From: Cepaea nemoralis
Taxonomy: Eukaryota > Mollusca > Gastropoda > Stylommatophora > Helicidae
NCBI GenBank assembly: GCA_014155875.1
Contig: JACEFZ010021764.1
Coordinates: forward strand, 65,001-129,000
Length of the DNA: 64,000 bases
Reading direction: 5' to 3'
The notes beneath the pieces are model-generated. The model was not told the DNA's origin, made no database searches, and saw only the letters and a list, made by a program, of their open reading frames with translations. Every line of letters starts with the position of its first letter. Within the stretch, counting starts at the first letter, position 1. Below, in pieces: positions 20,644 through 31,391 of the stretch. The translations under genes were made by a program, and so were the position numbers.

Positions 20644-22275
20644 CTACTGTTCCCTTGTGGGCTGGCTGTTGGGCATCCCCAAAAAGACATATTTCGTGCC
20701 AATGATCATGGGAAATAAGGAGTCAGACAATACAGCAGCTGGAATAATGCCCGTGACGTACCTGGATTTAATCTCCACCTTGGCGATTGGCAGCGTCATG
20801 GTAACAGCACTCCTCATTGCCGGCTGTATTTCTATGGTCTCCCCTGTAAGTTGGTCTGGGCTTACCAAGCTGGCGTCCACCACCGCTTCCCCATCCAAAC
20901 CGGTATCATAGAGACAAACAACCTGCTGACCATTGACTTCAATCAGTTCGACCACAGGTGGCCTCTCTTGGTCCGGAGTGTCTTCCATCTCCTTGACCGT
21001 TTCCTTGCCTTCCTCTTTTGATTCCTCGAGGTTGGTTATGCAATTGGCGTCTTCTGCCTTGCATCTGCAGTCCACAGTATTATGTGTTGTCGACTGGCAG
21101 TGTGTGCACCATGTTCCCTTCCTAGGTTTCCGTGTGTCCTTTTTGTTCCTATCTCCTTCGCCGACCACAGCCTTGTCTGTGATCACCGTCGTAGGAATCA
21201 CTTTGCATGCTGCGAAGTGAGAATTTTTAGGTTTCGATCTGCAGTCCTTCGTGTTATGAGATGGCACCTTGCAGAATGAACACCACTTCTCGGACCACTG
21301 TCGTTTCGCTGGAGAATTCGATGTGTTCTGGTTTCCTTCCTTCACCTTCTCTGAACTCTCCATTGACGCCTTTATATAAGGTTCCACTTTTTCTCCTTCC
21401 CCGTTTTTAGGTTTCTTTTTCTCTTGTTTCTCCTGACCTTTGGTTTGAATACTGAGTTCCGCAGCCTCCCCATGTACCTCTACGAATCGTTCCGCCAGCT
21501 TATTCACAACATCAATCCGTTCCGCCCCTTGTTCTCCCAAGAAGGTTCTGAGAGGTTTCGACATTTCCTTTCGCATCTGGTCGACCACCATCATCTCTTC
21601 GAGACTCTCATAATCCCTCTTGACTTCTGCCAAGTCCATCCATTTCTGGAGATAGGATTTCAGCCTCAGACTGTAGGCGGCGAATAGCTCTCCCGGCTTT
21701 CGTCTAGACGATCTAAACTTCTTCCGATACGTTTGTGCTGTGACCTCGTAATGCTTCATAAAAGCGGCTTTTAATTCCTTGTACTGATTTTCATGTCCTG
21801 GTGGTAGGCGTGTGTAAACCTCGTACCCCGAACCTATTAAGGTCTGGGATAATTTAAGAGCCCATCTGCTTCTATCCAGTCCCATAGCGACGGCCATTGC
21901 TTCAAAGCGATTCGCAAAGTTGTCAAATTTTTCTTTAGACTCATTATAGACAGCTAAGGGAAACTTCATGGCATGGTACCCATGTCCAATCATGTGGGTT
22001 GCACCAGGTGAAGAAGAACTTCCTTCCACTCCATCTATTTCTCCCTTAGTTTGTGTCTTGAGTTCTAATTCTTTCATGCGGTATTCATATTGTCTTATCT
22101 TTTCAGCCTCTTCCATTTCCCATTCTAGTCTCTTGGCCTCCTTTCGATATTCCCTTTCTTCTTGGCGAAATTCTCGCTCCCTTTCCTGTATGTAATCAGT
22201 TAGTTCCGAACCAGCTAAACCAATTGCCTCCCCGTTGGCCCTTAGTTCTGCTGTAGTTACTTTAGGAGTTGCCAT
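20644..22275 (-). CDS. Gag-protease polyprotein of LTR element 1
   Basis: 543 residues from ATG at 22275. Residues 30-80 are a charged Glu/Arg-rich probable coiled coil, and 100-275 form the capsid-like region (KFDNFANRFEAMAVAMGLDR, then FMKHYEVTAQTYRKKFRSS). Two CCHC zinc knuckles follow at C332-C345 and C390-C403. A retropepsin-like segment has the catalytic LYDTGL at 455-460 and the conserved FPMIIGTKYV at 521-530. Gag packages element RNA and the protease would mature it. The frame is complete and undamaged. A frame change follows, into the integrase region. A 5' leader of about 510 bases separates the start from the 5' LTR. Confidence 0.88.
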   Translation of the reverse strand: MATPKVTTAELRANGEAIGLAGSELTDYIQEREREFRQEEREYRKEAKRLEWEMEEAEKIRQYEYRMKELELKTQTKGEIDGVEGSSSSPGATHMIGHGYHAMKFPLAVYNESKEKFDNFANRFEAMAVAMGLDRSRWALKLSQTLIGSGYEVYTRLPPGHENQYKELKAAFMKHYEVTAQTYRKKFRSSRRKPGELFAAYSLRLKSYLQKWMDLAEVKRDYESLEEMMVVDQMRKEMSKPLRTFLGEQGAERIDVVNKLAERFVEVHGEAAELSIQTKGQEKQEKKKPKNGEGEKVEPYIKASMESSEKVKEGNQNTSNSPAKRQWSEKWCSFCKVPSHNTKDCRSKPKNSHFAACKVIPTTVITDKAVVGEGDRNKKDTRKPRKGTWCTHCQSTTHNTVDCRCKAEDANCITNLEESKEEGKETVKEMEDTPDQERPPVVELIEVNGQQVVCLYDTGLDGEAVVDASLVSPDQLTGETIEIQPAMRSAVTMTLPIAKVEIKSRYVTGIIPAAVLSDSLFPMIIGTKYVFLGMPNSQPTREQ

Positions 22276-22788
22276 AGTTAAGAATGTAAGTCAGCCGGCT
22301 GAGTAAAGACACCTTAAAGCAGTAAGAAGTACTCACTATGAACAGATAATCTACCTAGAACCTATATCATTTATCTATGTCAATTTAATATTATTATTCT
22401 ACAACACCACACAGTACATCACAACCACTCTCTCATCCACAAGAGGAGATATAGGATAAAGACTTATGTAGACGTGTGACCGTGTGACTAGGTATGTAAT
22501 GTGTCTTACCACCTATCCACATTCACCCTGTCTGGAACTTTCTCACTGTAAAGTCACCAGCATTAATGAAATGTTTCTACCATAAATGTAATGGCACCAT
22601 ATATCCAATGGACATCCTTCCATTAAAAGTCATCAATGTATACTTATATTTATTCCAATCAGTATGTCCCAACATGCAGGTACTCCGTTATGCCTGTGCC
22701 AATATGCAGGTACCCCTCTATGCATATGCCCTGTTATGCCTCCAGTTCATGTGGGTATTATTTCCTAGCCCGCTCGCTCCATCATTTA
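22276..22788 (-). promoter_or_regulatory. 5' leader of LTR element 1 with candidate primer-binding site
   Basis: Untranslated leader between the 5' LTR and gag. On the minus strand, six bases inside the LTR, TGGAGCGAGCGGGC (22781-22768) could pair with a tRNA 3' end. The tRNA is not identified, so this is a candidate only. Confidence 0.4.
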
Positions 22789-22912
22789 TGTCACTTGTTT
22801 TCCCAGGAGGAATGTGGAATCAACAAGCACATCTTCAAACTTATTATCTGTTGGGATTATTGACTGACTTCTGTCTACACTCCTCCCTTCTGTCTTCTCT
22901 TCCATATATCTA

Positions 22913-22995
<83 letters not shown>

Positions 22996-24516
22996 TGTAC
23001 CCTCAACACATACTCCGACAACAGTTCCTTTCACCGATAAATAAAATATTTATTAATAAAAACTATGTCTGGTGTGTGTATGGACTGTGTACGCGTAGTT
23101 GATAGTGTATTCTATTGTTGGTGCAAGACTGAACTCGTAATGTCTAGCAGCGGTGTCACATCTCGCCCACTCATTATGCAAAACCACAGGACAGCACATC
23201 AAACAGGAAAGGTCTCACCCTGGATGATCCGTACGCTTGAGTCTGACGGTAAATCCGTTATTGAATGAAACAAAACTGTTCACCGCTGTATCACTATACA
23301 GTAATAATAATCCAGTCAGTTTATGACTTCGCCCGAGTCTGTTTCATGAAAGTACTTATCCAACATTGAAAAAAAGCACATCACCACAGTTCAGCATATT
23401 GTCTCTATGAGTAGCAATGTTTTGACTTGTCTATTGTTTATGCATACAAGACGTATGTAGTTTTATTTTGCTTTGCTTTCTGCAAACTTATATTCCTTTT
23501 TTCCTTTTTCCTTTGGTTATCTGGATCTTCTTTTTCAACGTTCCTTTAAAAGTATAGTTTATTTCTTATTTGATCTTGTCTAGGTTGTTCCTTGGTTTAT
23601 TGAGGTATTTGCTCTCCTCACAAATGAAATGCCTTTAGTTTTTTCAACCAAGCTTTTCCAGCACACAAAAAGTATGTGTCTATCTTCTCTGATATATCCG
23701 GATAGGAGTTTGAACCTGTGAAAAGTATAACAGATCCAGTGATAAGCGTCTGCCACTTAATACTACTTATGCAAGTGTCCTTCTCCAGCCATAATGACAA
23801 GGCTTCCGAAGTAAACACCCACATAAGACATATGAATTCATCAAAGTCTAACTTATTCACTAATAGAAAACAATGGTAAACGCTATGCTCACACATCTAT
23901 TTTCCTATGCTAAAACTATTACTCTAAAGTATTAATACCTTATATATGCACTTATCCTCCTGGAATCGAAATACACTAGCGAATAACATACTAATATCCC
24001 ATATTCTTTCCACCATTAGGGACGTGTATTTCTTTCCCCACTCAGGAGGCATAGATCATTCAGCCCAGTTTGGAATACACACTAACCAGAAACCCCAGTT
24101 GCTACTATTTATAACAAGTGTCCAATCCCCCGTTGACTGTTTGATCTACAATCAAATTTGCCGTATCCTGCCCATCAAAAGGCGGTGAAATCACGTAGTG
24201 GTTAGTTGTTCGTTTCTCTTCGTTGTTACGCTGTTCCTCCGTTCATCGCTGGTCTCACTTCAAAGAGATCTATTCTCTGATCACCGTCTTTCTGTTCCCC
24301 GTTCTTCTGTCCGTTCGTTTTCCCGTCGGCCGATACGAGCGGCAGCCACTGACCTCGGCGAGTACCTGTATCCTATTTTTATATTCGTATGTCAATGATC
24401 GTTAATTTTATTCCTCCTCTCAGAATGAAATACACAATTGTTAACCCTCCTCCTTCCTTGTATTTTAATATGTAAGTTATCAATTAATCACTAAACTGCA
24501 GTTTTTTTCCGTGACA
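22789..24516 (-). repeat. LTR element 1, 5' LTR, interrupted
   Basis: Matches the 3' LTR from 22789 to about 23511, with the CT run expanded (about 22919-22993), and again from about 24446 to 24516. The middle is foreign sequence. Confidence 0.88.
23512..24445. mobile_element. ~930-bp unidentified insertion in the 5' LTR
   Basis: Comparison with the other LTR shows extra sequence here. The ends read roughly GGTTAT...TTAACC, a possible but very short terminal inversion. Reading frames inside show no domain I recognise. The exact boundaries lie in a T/C-rich stretch and are uncertain by about 10 bases. Confidence 0.6.
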
Positions 24517-24544
24517 GTACTGCATTCTCCTCCCAACATACCAC

Positions 24545-25140
24545 AGTATGTTTGGTTGGTTATTTGTTTGTGTTGTTGTTTGGTTGATTAGTTGTTTGTT
24601 TTGTTGGTTGTATGTTTGTTTTGTTGTTTGGTTGATTGGTTGTATGTTTGGTTGGTTGGTTGTATGTTTGTTTTGTTGTTTGGTTGTATGATTGTATTGT
24701 CGTTTGGTTGGCTGTATATGTCTGTTTTATTGATTGGCTGTTTGGTTGGTTGTATGTTTGTTTAGTTGTTTGGCTGTATGGTTAAATGGTTGTTTGGTTG
24801 GTTGTATGACTGCAATGTTGTTTCGTTGGTTGTATGTTTGTTTGGTTGTTTGGTTGGTTGTATGACTGCAATGTTGTTTCTTTGGTTGTATGTTTGTTTG
24901 GTTGTTTGGTTGGTTGTATGACTGCAATGTTGTTTCGTTGGTTGTATGTTTATTTAGTTGTTTGGCTGTATGGTTAAACAGTTGTTTGGTTGTTTGTTTG
25001 GTTGTTTGGTTGGTTGTATGTTTGTTTAGTTGTTTGGTTGTATGATTAAATGGTTGTTTGGTTGGTTGTATGACTGCAATGTTGTTTCGTTGGTTGTATG
25101 TTTGTTTGGTTGTTTGGTTGGTTGTAGGTTGTATGTATCC
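24545..25140 (+). repeat. Third TTGTATGTTTG/TTGTTTGG array
   Basis: GGTTGTATGTTTGTTTGG-type repeats, with a higher-order unit containing TATGACTGCAATGTTGTTTC that recurs at about 24806, 24861, 24916 and 25069. Confidence 0.93.
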
Positions 25141-25144
25141 TCGC

Positions 25145-25560
25145 CTCAGAGGTCATAGATTGTGACAAGTATATGGATTTTTATTTGCCCTCGCCATGCG
25201 AATGTGCTGGAGAATGAAAACGCTGATAGGCTGGCAGGGAATGCACATCTTCATGGTAGATTACCTGTGGACAAGGGAGAGGTGGTCGAGCGCCTGTGGA
25301 ACCTGGTGGAGAAAGAGGTGAGGAGGGGGGGGGGGAGACAGAGTGAGAGCCCGTATGTGGAAAGAGGGATATTTCAGGGGATCGGCAGGGGTTCTGGAAG
25401 AATCTTAAAATTGAAAGGGAAGACAAGGAGAACTTTCAATCAGATAGCGGTGGGAACGATTAGTAATGTGACTCTTCGCTGGCTGTTGAACGAGGGGACG
25501 AAGCTCGTATGGGAATGTCCTTAGTGCAGTGATGTCGGTTCTTAGCTCAACTCAAGTCAA
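25145..25560 (+). pseudogene. LINE D RNase H C-terminal fragment
   Basis: The + frame reads CPRHANVLENENADRLAGNA, a degraded PGHxGVxGNExADRLAG RNase H end. It continues to KGKTRRTFNQIAVGTISNVT, LRWLLNEGTKLVWECP and a stop at 25522-25524. The 3' end GATGTCGGTTCTTAGCTCAA and its CAACTCAA-type tail match the other LINE D copies. It is 5' truncated but has an open frame for its last 110 codons. Confidence 0.78.
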
Positions 25561-25564
25561 CTCT

Positions 25565-25640
25565 TAATTTCAGGTTGAGGTAACTTGACTTTTGATTCTC
25601 ATACTTCGTATGGACTCATGTATTTCAGGTGGGGATAACT

Positions 25641-25686
<46 letters not shown>

Positions 25687-26225
25687 GTGTGTTTGTGTGT
25701 GTGTGTGCGCGTGTGTGCGCGTGCGCATACTCATAACTACTCTGTGTAGCTTCCTCGATTTCAGGATATCTTCTTCTTTTTCTTCTTCTGCGTTTATCCG
25801 GAGTTTTTTGTTTTTCTTTTCCAGATGTTATTGCAGTGTATTGTTATGCACCCTTGCGCCTAGACCCTTAGGCCAACACATCCGACTTTTGCGTGCTTTT
25901 TTGACCAGATTAGCATTCCTGGGGATTTCAGGATATGATAATTGGACTTTTGAGTTTTTTATATGACCTTTTCGTGTGGCTTCCTTGATTTCAGGAGGGG
26001 ATAACTCGACTTTTGATTTTCTATCAAAACCTTACCGTGTGGTTTCCTCGATTTAAGGATATGATAACTTGACTTTAATTTTCTTTCATGAGCATTCCGT
26101 GTGGCTTCGTCGATTAAAGGACTACAGATTTTTGTGCACCACGCCTCGAACTAGCTTGCTTATTTTCAGGTGGCGGTAACTTGACTTGAGATGTAAAAAC
26201 ATAAAGCCTCTTGTGTAGCTCCCTC
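25565..26225 (+). repeat. Degenerate tandem repeat with a recurring TTTCAGG...GATAACTTGAC unit
   Basis: Copies begin near 25568, 25623, 25759, 25926, 25989, 26052 and 26164, two of the spacings being 63 bases. Most carry TTTCAGG, several are followed by GATAACTTGACTTTTGATTT and CGTGTGGCTTCCTCGATTTC. A (GT)n array (about 25646-25725) sits inside one copy. Confidence 0.7.
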
Positions 26226-26633
26226 TACTTGACTACGCCAGGTAGAGCGATCAGTAGCAACGTTCTACCAATTTTCATTCTGCTGTATAATATATGAAGA
26301 GGAACCCACACTGCTTCTAATGTAGTTTGTGGATTACATCCAGCTAGATGGACGCGTGTTACAGTAAGGGTTATGCCTGCGCATGGTGAGTACCCATGTG
26401 CGATTATAATCTTGAAGATGTGACTCTTGTATACTTACTTCTCAATCTCCTACTTCTTTTCGTTTTGTTTGCGTTCTCTTTGTTCGTTTGCTCAGTTTGC
26501 ATTTATTTCTGTTTCTCTCTCTGTTTCCTCTTTTACGTATTTCTTTAAGGTACTCGTTTTACATTTTTTATGTTCTCATCCACGTTTCACTTTTTTCATC
26601 CTTCTGCACACTTGCTTCTTCTTAATCCAAGTT

Positions 26634-26663
26634 TCTGTCTGCCTGCCTGCCTGCCTGCCTGAC

Positions 26664-26720
<57 letters not shown>
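26634..26720 (+). repeat. (CTGC)n/(CTGT)n array
   Basis: CTGCCTGC followed by CTGTCTGT repeats. The rest of 26230-26860 shows only T/C-rich sequence without a supported gene. Confidence 0.95.
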
Positions 26721-26864
26721 TTTTTTCTTTCTTTCTTTCTTTACACTTGTTTGTTCTTTATAACGGCATTGTCTTATTATTTTGTTTGTTTCTATGTCTC
26801 TTTCTTGTTCTTGCACTTCCTTTCTTAGCCCTTCTTTATGTATTGTTTGAACTCGATTCGCAAT

Positions 26865-27060
26865 CCTGCTCACCACGTTCAAAACACAGCTGCAGGAAAT
26901 GTGGAAGCAGACCGCCTTGCAACAATTTCCATACAATGGTATGAGTGCTGATCATTCAGAAAGCAATGGCAAACCAATGAACGTAAACTTGCCAAGATAT
27001 GATAAACAGCTCAAAGATATTGGTGTTGTCTGCGACCTCCCGTGAAAAGGGCATGCAACT
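26865..27060 (+). repeat. Dispersed core repeat, copy with B-box-like motif
   Basis: CACGTTCAAAACACAGCTG (B-box-like GTTCAAAAC), then CATTCAGAAAGCAATGGCAA and AACTTGCCAAGATATGATAA. It matches 56310-56470 along its whole length and the LINE B leader in its second half. Confidence 0.6.
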
Positions 27061-27304
27061 AACACCATTGGTTACTTTGTTTTCGGTTGCATCCCTTGAA
27101 TTTCGGTTGCATCCCGTGGTATATACAAACAGATATGTCTAGCAGCATACGTGACCAATGCGCAATAGTTCATCTTGAAAAGGTTTATAACTCTACACTT
27201 CTGAATGCGATTTTAATTTTATGTTGGTTGCATCCCTTGGCTAATGTTCGTAGTATTTTTACGTCATTCCTTTTCGCAACGGTTCAGAATCACTGTTACT
27301 ATTA

Positions 27305-27400
27305 ACATAGGAGATCAGCATGGCATAATGGAAAAGATATCGCGCTCTTATTAAACTTCATGTATGCTGATGACGAGGTAGTGGGTTCAATCCCTACAAC
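27305..27400 (+). mobile_element. tRNA-like / SINE head
   Basis: A-box match TGGCATAATGG (27321-27331) and B-box match GGTTCAATCC (27384-27393) lie 53 bases apart. That spacing is long for a tRNA without an intron or long variable arm. No paired acceptor stem is visible. It is probably a degraded tRNA-derived SINE. Confidence 0.45.
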
Positions 27401-27404
27401 TAAA

Positions 27405-28140
27405 ATGTGGATTTCTCGTCTTTGACTTTGAGATGTAAAGTACAAGTGCCTCACAATTCCAGTGCAATAGAAGTAGTAACATGTGTATGAACTACGAGTT
27501 CTAAGCTAGTGAAAGCAAAAAACATATGTAAATTTATCTGGACAATGATGAGGGTAAGACGCATTGACTCGTCGTCTGCTAAGTGAGAAAGCAAAGACTG
27601 GCCACCTATTCCCTCCGTGAATTCAAGCCTACAAATTATGATGGTCATATTACATTGCAGAGCAATAGCTGGAAACTGCTTCGGAACAAACAAACAACAA
27701 ATTGCTACTGACTTGCGTCCACTCAATGACCAACAACCTCGATTCGAACTCGTCCGCTGATTCCGGTTGACGGCAAGTCTGTTCACTATAACTATGTAAA
27801 ATGACCATCGGTGGGGAAGGCACCCCATCAAACAGTACGACTGTTACACGGCGACATGACAAGGCTGGGACATAGAAACGAAGATAACGAATGTATAAGT
27901 TACGTGGGATTTGGTTTTAGATAGAAAAGGCTACTAAGGCGCACCGAAATTTCGTATGAAAAGTATGAGTAGAACGTATGTTAGAAACGACAACAACCGA
28001 ATAGGCAGTTAGCGTTTGGATATCATCGAGGAATTACTTGATTTTAAACATCCCAGTAATAATTGAATACATCTGGACAATGGCATAAGTAAAGGTGAAT
28101 GTAATTTATAATTTAATTTATGTGGGATGTGAAATCTTAC
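27405..28140. other. Gene-free spacer
   Basis: Nothing recognised on either strand. Confidence 0.4.
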
Positions 28141-28142
28141 AT

Positions 28143-31045
28143 TCATTGGCACACTATCGTCTTGATAGACGATAGTTTGTTACACTGTGCTTCAAAAAGG
28201 CTTCATAACTACAACTCATGGCGGTGACGAATATGACTGATAAGGACAATTCGCGCTGTAAATGTTCGTCCACAGTGGATGCATGTTCGTCCACATGTGA
28301 TGCAACACCTGGTCATTTTCACCATCATGCACCATATTACGTCTCAAACGCTCGGTGTATGACCTATCTGCAACAAATTTATCCTTTATCCTTATTCCAT
28401 TTCTGATATTTGTCCTCCATGCAACACGTTCAGCGGCGACTTGCTCCCAATGTGCATTATCAATGCCTGTATCAATCATGTCCCGCTTACACACATCTTT
28501 ATTTCGCAGTAGAGGCCGACCCAGAGATCTCCTACCCACCTGTAATTCACCAAAAAAAAAAAAAAAAAAAAAAAAAAAGATGTCCTTTGGTCTACCTTCT
28601 GGGAACAAACTGACCAAATGAACACAACTGACCAAATTGTTGGTCTACCTTCTGTCTACCTTCATCCATCCTCCTAGCGTGTCCTATCCATCAAAGTCTA
28701 CGAAGACTGAGCATGGAAAATACCGTCACACAACCTTATCTTCCCAATACTTCAGTATTTGTGATTTTGTCTCGCCACTTAATACCAAGTATTCTTCGCA
28801 GACACCGCATATGAAAGCTGTTTAAACGTTTCTTTTGGTGTGAGTAAGCTGTCCAGGCTTCACTGCCATAAAGAAGAGGACGAAGGACACAGGCTTGATA
28901 GACAAGGACTCTTTTTTGGGCAGTAAGCTACCTGTTCTCCCAGACTCTTTTTCTTAACCTGTTCATTGTTGTTGTTGCCTTCCCAATCCTGAAAGTTGCA
29001 TTCCTGATCTAGGGATAATTTGCTATTTACCTCTGATCCTAGATGTGTAAAATGGTCTACTATCTCTAGTTCGGCGTCATCAATAAATATTGATGGTACT
29101 CCATGTGCACCTGTGATATAATCTGTGTCTTCTTTTTGCTAATTATTAAACCAAATTCAGAAAAAAGCATTGGGGAATGCAGATAGTAGACGTTGTAGTT
29201 TTTCATCAGTATCCTCCTAATGTTGGTCTTGGCCTTCAATCTCTGAGCATTATAGAGGCCGCCATCTGAACGTGAGTGAATGTATATACCACCATCCTGA
29301 TCACGAAAGGCATATTTCAGTAGAAGTGAAAAGTATATTCCAAAGAGGGTGGGAGCTAGTACCCAACCTTGCTTAACTCCACTCTTGATTTCAATCTCTT
29401 CTGAAGTTGCATCATCAAACTTGATTGTACCCTTCATGCCCGTGTGGAACGATTCCACAATGGACAGAAGAGTTGGTGGGCAGTCAATCTTCTTTAGTGC
29501 CTTGAAAAGACCCTCACGACTGACCAAATCAAATGCCTTTGTGAGGTCAATGAAGACAATAAACAGTGGCCGATTCTTTTCACAGTATTTTTCTTGCATT
29601 TGTCGCAATGAGAATATCACATCAATGGTAGACCGGTTCTGTCGGAAGCCACACTGTGGTTCAGGATAGACTTGATCTCACAGGACTTGAAGTCTGCGCA
29701 GAACAATTCTGGCAAATACTTTTCCAATAATACACAGAAGTGAGATACCCCTATAGTTGTTACAGTCGCTCCGATCTCCCCTGTTCTAGTATAATGTTAT
29801 GATGCTTGAATCTTTGAAATCCTGTGGGACTTGTCCTTCTCGTCAGCATAGCTCTATTAGCTGGTAGATCTGCAGAGTGAGTGTGTCTTGTCCACTCCTG
29901 ATAACCTCTATTGGAATCCCATCCTTACATGGAGCCTTGCCAGATGCAAGTTCATTTATGGAACACTAAACTTCTGTTATGGTGGGAAGTATGTCCAGGT
30001 GGTCAAGAGTTGGTAGGGGTCCTATGGCGTTAAGGGCATCATTCGCTAGTTTGGTCTCACTTGAGTAAAGCTACATATAGTGCTCTACCCGTATATCCAT
30101 CTGCTGTTTCTTATCAGTGATGATTTCTCCAGTCAAGGTTTTCAGTGGTGCACTTCTTTTGATCATTGGACCACAAGCTTTCTTTTTGACCACAAGCTTT
30201 CTTTAACCCTTCATACATGCTTCTGATGTTTCCCTTATCACTTGAATTTTGAATGGACTCACATAACTTGATCCAATAGTCCTTTGCACACTGCCTGACA
30301 GCCTTTTGCACATCCTTCCTAGCTTGCTTCAGCTCACTGAGAGTTTTACTCGTTGTTCTTTCCTTGTTTCTTAAGAGAGCTATCTTCTTTTTATCAATCA
30401 AGGGCTGCAGTGTCTGGCTGTTTGCCGCAAACCAGTCCAGGCTCTTATGATCCACAGTGCCGTAAACCCGTACCGCTGTTTTATAAAGAGTTTCCTTAAG
30501 GTTACCCAAGTTTTCACTTGCTGTACAATTCTCTGATGTTTCAGTGAAAGCGTCTTCAAGTTGCTGTTGAAACTCAAGCACTTATCAGGATCGTGGGTTT
30601 TAATAACATTAATCCTGGGGCTAAATTTGTTTTAAGCTATGTAGATTCTCTTTGGTCACAGTCTATCTCTTGCAACAACCAAAGAATTATCCGTATCACA
30701 GTCAGCACTGTGGTAACTTCGAGTTAATGATGATCTGGAACAAGACAAGCTGTGGAAGCTGCCAGATCAGCAAAGCAATGCTCTAACTGTCCGCCTGTCG
30801 GAGCTTCGATCCCAAACCAGCTGCCAAAAAACGCTTAGGGCATGGTCTGCCCTGCTATGAAATTTTGTTTTTAGGTTGCATTTCCTCGCACCAGGATAAG
30901 GCTTTTGCCCTCCCAATTTCGCTCTTCCGTCCGAAGCCGTTGACACAATGTGGGGTATCGGGTTTGGTGCCGCCCAACATTCGGCGCTAACAGAAGGCAG
31001 GTAGTGCCGTCTACTGTCATACGGTAACTCAGTCATATTTGACAA
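28143..31045 (-). pseudogene. LINE G copy 1, decayed
   Basis: Read on the minus strand: a 5' leader-like segment (31045-30765); the end of the endonuclease (about 30745-30660), which reads RSYHSADCDTDNSLVVARDR with the usual His of the DH motif replaced by Asn; a charged linker (30581-30114); RT (29620-29066) with FIDLTKAFDLVSREGLFKAL and GVKQGWVLAPTLFGIYFSLL; and a C-terminal piece (28635-28216) with RNKDVCKRDM and a zinc-finger remnant. A poly(T)/poly(A) run is at 28552-28578. Most of the endonuclease is deleted, and there are stops and frameshifts throughout. The 3' end at 28143-28180 includes a hairpin. The clade is not assigned with confidence. Confidence 0.8.
28153..28176 (-). promoter_or_regulatory. 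3' UTR hairpin of LINE G
   Basis: A perfect 9-bp stem ACTATCGTC / GACGATAGT with a six-base loop lies just before the element's 3' end. The second copy keeps CGTC/GACG at 38032-38045. Some LINEs use such a 3' stem-loop for recognition by their own RT; that role is inferred here. Confidence 0.55.
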
Positions 31046-31391
31046 AGACCTGACACTAAATAAATCTTAGAATATATGAGAATACTTGCTAAGTTGTCTA
31101 GGGGATCCCAGATGGGATGAGTTGACATCCTCACTCAACCTTCTTAAAAGGTGAGGTGATCATGGAGATTTATCAGATACACAAGGGGGAAAACAATTCA
31201 CTCCTTAAGATAACGGTGTCTATGTGTAGGTGTTGTGATATATTTATTTTCACAAGCGTAACGTGCTGTAAATATTTCCCGTCGACAATTAAAGTTTGAC
31301 ACCGCATCAGGGCTAGTTTGTTCCCCGCTGCGATAAATCCCACATTTTCATCGACTCTTTGTGACGTCACAACCGGAACAAACTCAAATAA
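31046..31391. other. Spacer before the RNase H ORF
   Basis: No RT sequence was found here, so the RNase H ORF that follows is 5' truncated or its junction lies near 31390. Confidence 0.45.

Larger units (their letters stand above)
18467..24521 (-). mobile_element. Ty3/Gypsy-like LTR retrotransposon 1 with GTACT target duplication
   Basis: The element runs 18472-24516 and is bounded by GTACT at 18467-18471 and 24517-24521. Both LTRs start TGTCAC and end GTGACA. On the minus strand the internal part holds gag-protease (22275-20644), an integrase zinc-binding region (20630-20222), an integrase C-terminal GPY-type region (20209-about 20050) and an RNase H region (about 19660-19300). The integrase catalytic core and nearly all of RT are missing, so it is non-autonomous. 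About ten point differences between the LTRs indicate a fairly recent insertion, later interrupted in its right LTR. Confidence 0.88.

Noticed and set aside
23618..23896. 92-residue minus frame as a protein gene
   Set aside because: No recognisable domain and no second copy to test; left as part of the unknown insertion.
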